The translations under genes were made by a program, and so were the position numbers. This document shows, in pieces, positions 1 to 4,908 of a DNA stretch of 10,065 bases. Every line of letters begins with the position of its first letter. The stretch's first letter is position 1. The notes under the pieces are model-generated. The model did not search any database. It was given only the letters and a program-made list of their open reading frames with translations, and was not told the origin of the DNA. This DNA comes from Candidatus Peregrinibacteria bacterium (GTDB lineage Bacteria > Patescibacteriota > Gracilibacteria > UM-FILTER-43-11): contig JAFGNE010000063.1 in NCBI GenBank assembly GCA_016927155.1, positions 1 to 10,065 on the forward strand. Reading direction: 5' to 3'.

Positions 1-414
1 ATTGAGTATTTCTTTTTCAATTGCGGACATTTTTTTGAAGTCATTCAATTCTTCATGATTAAAGCCATGCACATGGAGAAAACCATGAACAAATAATTTA
101 TTCAGTTCTTTTAAAATTGTGTGCTTATGCTTTTTAGCCTGCCGCTTTGCCGTATTCATGCTGATATAAACCTCTCCAAGCAGATCTCCATGTCCTTTAA
201 ATGTCTTATTATAGCTGAAAGAAAGGACATCGGTAGCTTCATCTTTTTTGCGGTAAGTCCTGTTTAGGGCGCGTATATAGGCGTCATTCACAAAAACCAC
301 GTTCAGGATGCCGTCCTGAACGCTAACGGCTTTTTTTAGGCGCGCAATCAGGGGCTGGAACGTCTTCGTATCAATTTTCCATTCCCTGGCGTTGATGAAG
401 CGAACGGTAATCAT
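1..414 (-). CDS. ybeY: Endoribonuclease YbeY (rRNA maturation factor), 3' end cut by window edge
   Basis: YbeY is a zinc-dependent single-strand RNase that matures the 3' end of 16S rRNA and takes part in ribosome quality control in the cytoplasm. I translated this frame by hand from an ATG at 414. It stays open for 138 codons to the window edge without a stop, so about 10-20 C-terminal residues are probably missing. The family's conserved block, normally LNRxYRxxDxxTDVLSF, is visible at residues 50-66. The zinc-binding signature HGFLHVHGFNH (residues 110-120, His110/His114/His120) matches the usual HGxLHLxGYDH, with Asn in place of the common Asp. It lies 32 bases downstream of the exonuclease stop, on the same strand. 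An extended -10 box sits in that gap, so it probably has its own promoter. There is no Shine-Dalgarno sequence. The identification is secure. Confidence 0.93.
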   Translation of the reverse strand, partial: MITVRFINAREWKIDTKTFQPLIARLKKAVSVQDGILNVVFVNDAYIRALNRTYRKKDEATDVLSFSYNKTFKGHGDLLGEVYISMNTAKRQAKKHKHTILKELNKLFVHGFLHVHGFNHEELNDFKKMSAIEKEILN

Positions 415-433
415 AGGCTTTCAGCCTGGCCTG

Positions 434-442
434 ATTATACCA
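434..442 (-). promoter_or_regulatory. Extended -10 promoter for ybeY (TGGTATAAT)
   Basis: Read on the minus strand, the sequence TGGTATAAT lies in the short gap between the exonuclease stop codon and the ybeY ATG. The hexamer ends 19 bases before the ATG, which predicts a leader of about a dozen bases. No good -35 box is present 16-18 bases upstream, as expected for an extended -10 promoter. The same motif precedes three other genes in this window. Confidence 0.55.
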
Positions 443-446
443 TACC

Positions 447-1385
447 CTAAAATAAGCTCATTTGCTCCTCGGGAACCGCTTTGCTTTCCGGCGTGATTTT
501 TTTTAACCGTTTGAGCAGGCTGGTGATTTCCATCTTTTCCAAAAAACGCCCGAAACCAAGGAAATCAAGATTATGGAAAGAGGCTTCCTGTTCTTGAAAA
601 TCACAAGGGACGTCACGCACGATGCGGGCCAATTTTTGGCAAAAATAAGCGGCTTCACGACCAGCTTCCAGCTTTTGGCGCATGACCTCGGGAATTTCAT
701 TCAAGTGTTCGTAAATGCCATCCAGCGTTTTATACTTGTGCAAAAGTTCCACCGCCCGTTTGGGGCCGATGCCGTCCACTCCTTTAATATTATCGGAAGT
801 GTCCCCCACTAACGCCTTGTAATCGACAATTTGCCCCGGGCTGACGCCATATTTTTTTTCAACGGCCTTGTTGTCAAAAAGGATCGGCTCCCTGTAACCC
901 TTATGGGGAAAAACAACATAGGTGTTTCCGCCCACAAGCTGGAGGGCGTCCATATCACCGGTAATCACATAGGTCGTCCAGCCATGTTCTTTTGCTTTCT
1001 CGGTTAATGTCCCCATCATGTCGTCCGCTTCAAAGCCTTCCTTGGCAAAAAGAGGGATCTTAAAAGATTTCACCATTTCGCGGATACGCGGGATCTGGGC
1101 GTAAAGCTCATCCGGCGCTTTTACGCGCGTGGCTTTGTAGTCCTCATGCGCCTCATGGCGGAAGGTGGGGGCGCGTTCATCAAAAGTAAGGGCGATATAA
1201 TCGGGCTTTTCCAGCTCCAGGATATTTAGAAGCATGCTGGCAAAACCGTACAGCGCGTTTGTCTGTTCTCCGGAAGAGGTTTTAAGGGGTGCCTGGATAG
1301 CGTAAAAAGCACGATGGATCAGATGGTTGCCGTCAATGACGACAAACCGCTTCTCACCGGGGCGGCGGATAAACAGGTCATTCAC
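447..1385 (-). CDS. Stand-alone 5'-3' exonuclease (PolA N-terminal type) with C-terminal clamp-binding motif
   Basis: This FEN-like 5' nuclease removes RNA primers and 5' flaps during lagging-strand synthesis and repair. In most bacteria it is the N-terminal domain of DNA polymerase I. Here the protein is 312 residues, with no polymerase domain. Metal-binding acidic residues are visible in VVIDGNH (Asp18), TFDER (Asp69), EGFEADD (Glu119, Asp121, Asp122), TGDMDAL (Asp144, Asp146) and VGDTSDN (Asp195, Asp198). A helix-hairpin-helix DNA-binding turn, GVDGIGPKRA, follows at 202-211. The chain ends in QMSLF (308-312), a near-consensus beta-clamp binding pentapeptide. The start is GTG at 1385. An in-frame TAA lies seven codons upstream and no other usable start precedes the Asp18 motif. 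The stop is TAG. The gene is divergent from the GlgA-like gene and followed by ybeY. Confidence 0.93.
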   Translation of the reverse strand: MNDLFIRRPGEKRFVVIDGNHLIHRAFYAIQAPLKTSSGEQTNALYGFASMLLNILELEKPDYIALTFDERAPTFRHEAHEDYKATRVKAPDELYAQIPRIREMVKSFKIPLFAKEGFEADDMMGTLTEKAKEHGWTTYVITGDMDALQLVGGNTYVVFPHKGYREPILFDNKAVEKKYGVSPGQIVDYKALVGDTSDNIKGVDGIGPKRAVELLHKYKTLDGIYEHLNEIPEVMRQKLEAGREAAYFCQKLARIVRDVPCDFQEQEASFHNLDFLGFGRFLEKMEITSLLKRLKKITPESKAVPEEQMSLF

Positions 1386-1430
1386 AGGCGTTTGAATAGC
1401 GATTTAACTCTTTTATTCTAAACCCAATTA

Positions 1431-1439
1431 TGATATAAT
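1431..1439 (+). promoter_or_regulatory. Extended -10 promoter (TGATATAAT) in the divergent intergenic region
   Basis: TGATATAAT lies on the plus strand, its last base 28 bases before the ATG of the GlgA-like gene. The whole gap (1386-1467) is AT-rich and holds the starts of two divergent genes. For the minus-strand exonuclease the best hexamer I see is TAGAAT at 1415-1420, without a convincing -35, so that assignment is weak. Confidence 0.5.
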
Positions 1440-1467
1440 AAAAAGATTTAGTTTCATACAAAATTTT

Positions 1468-2079
1468 ATGCCGCAAAATCTCACACCCGCTTACGACAAC
1501 AAAATCTACCAGAAATACAGCAAAAATACGCTGCAAAACAAGGAAAAGAACAAGATCGCCTTTTTACAGGACAACGATCTGCCGTTCAGCAAAAAAATCC
1601 CCTTGGTTTGCATCACATATCCGCTGACGGATACAAATAACCTCGGCATGATTACGGACGTGATGAACGGCATCCTGGAGCAGGCGGTCCAGGTCGCCCT
1701 GATCGGCGTGGGGACCAAAAAATACCAGGAATATTTCACTGGCCTCGCAGAAAAAAATCCGCAGAAAATCGTCATCGTGTCGGACAGCGACGAAAACCGG
1801 AGGAAAGTATACGCGGCTTCCGACATGGCGCTTATTGCCGCTGACAGCGAAGAGTGCCAAAAAGAAACGGAAGCGGCCATGGGCTATGGAGCGGTGCCCA
1901 TCACCCCACCTCAAAACGGCGTGGAAAATTACGATCCCATACACGAAAAAGGAAACGCTTTTGTCTATGCCAAAGAAAGCCCCTGGAGCCTTTTCGCCAA
2001 TTTTATACGCGCTTTTGAAAATTTTCGCTTCCCTTACGACTGGAAAAACATCGAAGTGGAAGCGATGGGAAACGATTAA
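1468..2079 (+). CDS. Lone, degenerate glycogen/starch-synthase-type (GT-B) C-terminal domain protein
   Basis: The 203-residue product follows the C-terminal half of GlgA from end to end. DNKIYQKYSKNTLQNKEKNK (10-29) matches the linker where GlgA has a lysine-rich GKxxNKxxLQ stretch. LIGVGTKKYQEYF (78-90) matches LGxGdxxyexxF. VYAASDMALI (114-123) matches IYAgaDxxLMPS, and AAMGYGAVPIT (136-146) matches AMRYGxxPIV. It ends near the AMxxDFSW region. The residues that bind ADP-glucose are missing: the SRLxxQKG motif reads TYPLTDTNN, and the EPCGL motif carrying the catalytic Glu reads EECQK. There is no N-terminal Rossmann domain, no signal peptide and no membrane segment. It is therefore probably not an active transferase; it may be a remnant, a partner subunit or a repurposed fold. 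It has its own promoter and converges on the pilin-like gene with a 6-base gap. Confidence 0.7.
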   Translation: MPQNLTPAYDNKIYQKYSKNTLQNKEKNKIAFLQDNDLPFSKKIPLVCITYPLTDTNNLGMITDVMNGILEQAVQVALIGVGTKKYQEYFTGLAEKNPQKIVIVSDSDENRRKVYAASDMALIAADSEECQKETEAAMGYGAVPITPPQNGVENYDPIHEKGNAFVYAKESPWSLFANFIRAFENFRFPYDWKNIEVEAMGND

Positions 2080-2085
2080 GACGAA

Positions 2086-2442
2086 TCAGCGCAAGGTGCC
2101 TGACCCCGGTACAGATGTGGCGCTGCCGGTAACGATTTTATCGATGACACCGGTCATCAGCGTGGAAATTTTCGCCCAGCTAATGAGGGAAAGGAGATCA
2201 AAACCAAAAATATAGCCGACAATCTTGATGATGGTGACCGACATGATAGTGACGATCAGGCCGATAATGGCGTAACGAATGGTATGGACGGCCTGTTTTA
2301 TTTTGTCTTCCTGGCCGCCGGAAAGGATAAAAGAGATGCCGCCGACAAAAATATAAAACACGGAAAGGACACCCGCCAAAATAATGGCAATGGCAACAGC
2401 CAAATTGGCAATATCAATGATATTATATTCGCCGGTAACCAT
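2086..2442 (-). CDS. Pilin-like small membrane protein (TrbC/VirB2-like, T4SS_pilin class)
   Basis: The 118-residue product has a short N-terminus, one hydrophobic helix around residues 9-31, then GGISFILSGGQEDKIKQA followed by a second long hydrophobic stretch (roughly 57-80). This order, with the GG.xFI.SGG..DKIK loop, is typical of small VirB2/TrbC-like pilin proteins that are abundant in CPR genomes. Whether they assemble a pilus or a conjugation-like machine there is not settled. I chose the ATG at 2442 because a strong AGGAGGT lies just upstream (2446-2452). An ATG at 2457 in the same frame would add five residues, but it has no ribosome binding site and would place that motif inside the gene. 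It is the last gene of the minus-strand series, 46 bases after khpA. No VirB4 or VirD4 gene is nearby. The C-terminal tail (VPGSGTLR) looks non-family. Confidence 0.7.
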   Translation of the reverse strand: MVTGEYNIIDIANLAVAIAIILAGVLSVFYIFVGGISFILSGGQEDKIKQAVHTIRYAIIGLIVTIMSVTIIKIVGYIFGFDLLSLISWAKISTLMTGVIDKIVTGSATSVPGSGTLR

Positions 2443-2445
2443 AAA

Positions 2446-2452
2446 ACCTCCT
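2446..2452 (-). promoter_or_regulatory. Strong Shine-Dalgarno sequence (AGGAGGT) of the pilin-like gene
   Basis: A perfect AGGAGGT on the minus strand ends three bases before the ATG at 2442. It decides the start in favour of this ATG over the one at 2457. It is the only strong Shine-Dalgarno sequence I see in front of any gene in the window. Confidence 0.7.
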
Positions 2453-2488
2453 TCCATAGCTGAAAAAAATTAGGAACGCTGGAAAACC

Positions 2489-2836
2489 CTACACATTAAG
2501 TTCGGGCTCATCCAGGATGCTTTTTCCGCCGCCTTTTTCTTCGTCTTCCAGTTCGCCGCCACGGACTTCACCGCCTTCAGGTTCAACAATCTTCATGTTG
2601 ACGCGGGTGTTCGTTTTGGAACCGATAACACGCAGCAATATGCGGATAGACTTGGCCGTTTGGCCTCCTTTGCCTATGACTTTGCCCATATCCTCTTTGG
2701 CAACCTGTAAGGTAAGGAGCACCCCCATATCATCAACCGTGCGGGTAACAATCACTTTATCGGGCTGGCTGACAATGGATTTAACGACATATTCGACAAA
2801 ATCTTTGTCGGGCCCTGTGGAAAGATCGTCAGGCAT
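2489..2836 (-). CDS. khpA: KH-domain RNA-binding protein KhpA (YlqC family) with acidic C-terminal tail
   Basis: KhpA is a small cytoplasmic RNA-binding protein that pairs with KhpB/Jag in many bacteria and affects cell division and small-RNA biology. Residues 10-85 form one KH domain. The KDFVEYVVKSIVSQPDKV helix is typical of the family. The RNA-gripping GxxG loop is GKGG at 55-58 within KVIGKGGQTAKSIRILL. The product is 115 residues, while the family is usually about 75-80. The extra 30 residues are a Gly/Glu-rich tail (GGEVRGGELEDEEKGGG) that ends DEPELNV. The gene starts 48 bases after rpsP, the usual neighbour of khpA, but the rest of the classic set (ffh, rimM, trmD, rplS) is not here. 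The start is an ATG at 2836 without a Shine-Dalgarno sequence, and the stop is TAG. Confidence 0.88.
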   Translation of the reverse strand: MPDDLSTGPDKDFVEYVVKSIVSQPDKVIVTRTVDDMGVLLTLQVAKEDMGKVIGKGGQTAKSIRILLRVIGSKTNTRVNMKIVEPEGGEVRGGELEDEEKGGGKSILDEPELNV

Positions 2837-2884
2837 TGGAGTAAGAATTAAGAATTAAAACGGTTAAAATTTGGGCATTTTAAA

Positions 2885-3289
2885 TTAAGCAGCCGGAGGT
2901 TCGGCCGGAGGCTGTTCGGCAGAAACCTGTTCAGCCGGAGGTTGTTCAGCCGGAGGTTGTTCGGCCGGAGCGGCAACCGCCGTTGCAGGTTTTACTTCGG
3001 GTTCTTTCTTTTTTTTGCGGGAAGGCATGTCGTCAATAAACGCTTCCATGCCCTTTACTCCTTTGCCTTTAAGGATACGGGCGATAGTGGAACTGGGTTT
3101 GGCGCCTTTTTTGACCCATGTTTCAACAGCTTGGGGGTCAAGCTCAAAAACCTTGGGCGTAACCAGCGGATCATAACGCCCGAGGAGCGCGATATATTTA
3201 CCTTTGGCGGCAGCCGTATGTTCCGCCACCACAATGCGGTAAACGGGACGGCCTTCCCTGCCAATGCGTTGCAATCGGATTTTTAACAC
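2885..3289 (-). CDS. rpsP: 30S ribosomal protein bS16 with Pro/Ala/Glu/Gln repeat tail
   Basis: bS16 binds 16S rRNA early in assembly of the 30S body. The conserved core runs from residue 1 to about 85: MLKIRLQRIGREGRPVYRIV, then AAKGKYIALLGRYDP (28-41, where most bacteria have a DGxFIExLGxYxP block), and VKKGAKPSSTIARIL (59-73). A basic cluster RKKKK (91-95) leads into a tail (107-134) made of imperfect APAEQPP/PAEQP units, for a total of 134 residues against roughly 80-90 in most bacteria. The start is GTG at 3289 with no Shine-Dalgarno sequence, and this places the N-terminal MLKIRL as in the family. It sits between the DciA-like gene and khpA on the same strand. The repeat tail is low-complexity and probably disordered. 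Confidence 0.95.
   Translation of the reverse strand: MLKIRLQRIGREGRPVYRIVVAEHTAAAKGKYIALLGRYDPLVTPKVFELDPQAVETWVKKGAKPSSTIARILKGKGVKGMEAFIDDMPSRKKKKEPEVKPATAVAAPAEQPPAEQPPAEQVSAEQPPAEPPAA
2888..2971 (-). repeat. 15-bp in-frame minisatellite in the 3' end of rpsP
   Basis: The 3' end of rpsP is built from imperfect 15-base units, each coding for Ala-Glu-Gln-Pro-Pro or close variants. On the plus strand they read as repeats of tcagccggaggttgt. About five units can be counted. One is altered (Glu-Gln-Val-Ser) and the last has lost its Gln codon. The period is a multiple of three, so unit gain or loss keeps the frame. Confidence 0.8.
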
Positions 3290-3320
3290 GGACGGAGAGG
3301 GATTAAGAGAATTAACAGAA

Positions 3321-3338
3321 TGCCCGCCTTTCGGGGCA
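3321..3338. other. Small GC-rich hairpin upstream of rpsP
   Basis: The segment TGCCCGCCTTTCGGGGCA can fold either as CCCG/CGGG with a five-base loop and a bulged outer TGC/GCA, or as TGCCC/GGGCA with an eight-base loop. It lies about 30 bases before the rpsP start and just after the DciA-like stop. No T-run follows it on either strand, so it does not look like an intrinsic terminator. It could be a leader structure for rpsP or an RNA-processing site. Confidence 0.3.
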
Positions 3339-3361
3339 AGCGGTGGAAGTTTAATTGAGTT

Positions 3362-3667
3362 TTAAGGTGTTGTCAAACTTTTTATTCTGATCTTAAATAG
3401 GATTTTCGGGCCGAATTCACTTTGAAGTTTTTTCAGGAGGGGTTCTGAAGCGGCCCATATCTCCTGCCCCATGGCGGCGCTTCCCGTCCCGATGGTCAGA
3501 ATACCGTCTTTTAAAGAAAGGGCCCTTGCCTCTTCAGTGCTCCGGGGAAGGGACTTCGCGAGAAAACGGTTCGCTTTGCAGACAATCTCGGCTGCAATAG
3601 CCGAATGGCCGATCTGATGGCGGTTTAACTCCCTTACGACAATATTTCCGATTTTTTCCATAATCAC
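3362..3667 (-). CDS. Short DciA-like (DUF721) protein
   Basis: DUF721 proteins include DciA, the helicase operator found in most bacteria that lack DnaC or DnaI and that helps load the replicative helicase DnaB. The 101-residue product shows the family's core pattern. An N-terminal helix carries IAAEIVCKANRFL. It is followed by LKDGILTIGTGSAAMGQEIW (52-71), matching the usual dGxLxVxvxsxxwaqEL, then LLKKLQSEFG and a final FKIRIKSL strand. The match is to the domain pattern only, so confidence is moderate. The GTG at 3667 overlaps the TGA of the upstream glycosyltransferase (GTGA), suggesting coupled translation. An ATG two codons later (3661) is an equally possible start. The stop is TAA at 3362. 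The nearby SSB and exonuclease genes belong to the same general process but are separate units. Confidence 0.65.
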   Translation of the reverse strand: MIMEKIGNIVVRELNRHQIGHSAIAAEIVCKANRFLAKSLPRSTEEARALSLKDGILTIGTGSAAMGQEIWAASEPLLKKLQSEFGPKILFKIRIKSLTTP

Positions 3668-4788
3668 AAAGAATTCTGCATAGACTGGTAAACACCCAGG
3701 GTAGCCATCGCCATCTTATCCCATCCAAACCCTTTCACATGCTCTTTCCCGTGTTCAATAAGGCGCTGCCGGATTATAGGATCTGTGGCGATCAGTTTCA
3801 TTTTATCTTTTATGTCCTTCAGGTCATACGGGTCAAAATAAAGGGCGTTCCCCTCCCCGCACACTTCGGGGATGGCGGACGTATTGCTGGCCACAACAGG
3901 TGTGCCGCATTGCATGGCTTCCAGCGGCGGCAAGCCAAAACCTTCGTAAAAAGACGGAAAAACGTAGGCGATCGCGTTCTTATACAAAGCCAAAAGGTCG
4001 CTGTCGGCAACCAGCCCCACAAGCGGCACATCATTTTCCAGCTTAAGCTCCCGTATCGTATCGGGAATTTCACGGTAAGCGGGATTATACCTGCCTGTGA
4101 TGACCAGGTTGTACTGGCCGCCCATTTCCTTATTTAATTCAGCAAACGCCTTGACCATGCCTACCACATTTTTGTGGTCGCGCCAGACGCCGGTATAAAG
4201 GAAATAAGGGCGGCTGATGCCGAATTTTTGCATAAGGTCGGTGCGGGAGGTGGGCGCGGTGCCGCCAAAATTATCGCTCACGCCATTGTAAATGACGGTG
4301 ATCTTTTCGGAAGGGATGCCGAAAGCCTTCTCGATATCCGCTTTCGTATGGCGGGAAACCGCGATAATGGCTTTGGCATGCCGGGTAACGGAACGCATAG
4401 CGACATGGTAGCCCAGCCTGTGGAAAAAATTTGTCATCTTCTTTCCCGGGAAAAAAGAAAGCGTGAGGTCGTGGATGGTGACAACCGAAGGCCTGCGGTA
4501 AAAAATCGGCGCGTTGAAATGGGTGAAGTGCATGAGGTCCAGCCTGCTGGCATTCAGTAACTTGAGGAACCCGATCTGCTCACCGAACGAATAATGGGGA
4601 AAATCCGCCAGCGCTTTTTCAAAATTGGGCCCGGGCGCCTGAAAATCGTCAAAAACCTGTTTCCTTAAGAAAACCGTATACCGGTTTTTACTGTCCAGCC
4701 TGGCCAGGTTTTTGATGAGTTCGGACGTGTACCGCCCGATGCCGGTGAAAGCCGGCCCGTACATGCGCGCATCAATACCGATTTTCAT
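3664..4788 (-). CDS. GT4-family glycosyltransferase (GT-B fold, mannosyltransferase-like)
   Basis: This 374-residue protein transfers a sugar from a nucleotide-sugar donor, probably in cell-surface polysaccharide synthesis at the cytoplasmic face. The N-terminal acceptor domain begins MKIGIDARM and has a glycine-rich GPAFTGIGRY (11-20) and a VVTIHDLTLSFFP block (102-114). The C-terminal donor domain contains LYTGVWRDHKN (197-207), with Arg203 and Lys206 where the family keeps its phosphate-contacting Arg/Lys pair. The E-x7-E motif reads YEGFGLPPLEAM (Glu282 and Glu290). It is intact and full length, so probably active. The VxxIHDLTxxFFP style resembles mannosyl- and rhamnosyltransferases of O-antigen clusters, but the sugar cannot be read from the sequence. 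The start is ATG at 4788, 30 bases after an extended -10. It heads the minus-strand series down to the pilin-like gene. Confidence 0.9.
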   Translation of the reverse strand: MKIGIDARMYGPAFTGIGRYTSELIKNLARLDSKNRYTVFLRKQVFDDFQAPGPNFEKALADFPHYSFGEQIGFLKLLNASRLDLMHFTHFNAPIFYRRPSVVTIHDLTLSFFPGKKMTNFFHRLGYHVAMRSVTRHAKAIIAVSRHTKADIEKAFGIPSEKITVIYNGVSDNFGGTAPTSRTDLMQKFGISRPYFLYTGVWRDHKNVVGMVKAFAELNKEMGGQYNLVITGRYNPAYREIPDTIRELKLENDVPLVGLVADSDLLALYKNAIAYVFPSFYEGFGLPPLEAMQCGTPVVASNTSAIPEVCGEGNALYFDPYDLKDIKDKMKLIATDPIIRQRLIEHGKEHVKGFGWDKMAMATLGVYQSMQNSL

Positions 4789-4818
4789 TAAAAGATTTTA
4801 GCGAATAATCCGACAATT

Positions 4819-4827
4819 ATTATATCA
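4819..4827 (-). promoter_or_regulatory. Extended -10 promoter (TGATATAAT) for the GT4 gene series
   Basis: On the minus strand TGATATAAT ends 30 bases before the glycosyltransferase ATG. No -35 consensus is visible at the expected distance. It is the likely promoter for the run of glycosyltransferase, DciA-like, rpsP, khpA and pilin-like genes, unless rpsP has an additional one that I could not see. Confidence 0.55.
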
Positions 4828-4878
4828 GACGGAATTTGCTGTCCGGCTTCTTTCGCTATGGAAAAAAACACAAAATTA

Positions 4879-4887
4879 TGCTATAAT
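4879..4887 (+). promoter_or_regulatory. Extended -10 promoter (TGCTATAAT) for the TPR-like gene
   Basis: TGCTATAAT lies 21 bases before the ATG of the TPR-like gene, predicting a leader of about 15 bases. Together with the minus-strand box at 4819-4827 it makes this 120-base gap (4789-4908) a back-to-back promoter region. Nothing else was seen in the gap. Confidence 0.55.
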
Positions 4888-4908
4888 AATAAGATTAAAA
4901 AATGAAAT

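Noticed and set aside
573..812. Plus-strand open frame inside the exonuclease gene, and many similar antisense frames elsewhere
   Set aside because: These frames mirror the codon pattern of strongly supported genes on the other strand and show no motif, promoter or ribosome binding site of their own.
1835..2215. Plus-strand 126-codon frame bridging the GlgA-like and pilin-like genes
   Set aside because: It overlaps both supported genes, its translation is low-complexity and basic, and it has no start signal. It is most likely a frame shadow.
2888..2971. CRISPR-like repeat array
   Set aside because: The 15-bp units are contiguous without spacers and in frame with the rpsP coding sequence.
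3321..3338. Rho-independent terminator before rpsP
   Set aside because: The stem is short and no run of T follows on either strand.
2086..3666. Recoded TGA (glycine) as in Gracilibacteria/Absconditabacteria
   Set aside because: TGA ends both the GT4 and the pilin-like genes at sensible family lengths, and no conserved gene in the window contains an in-frame TGA.
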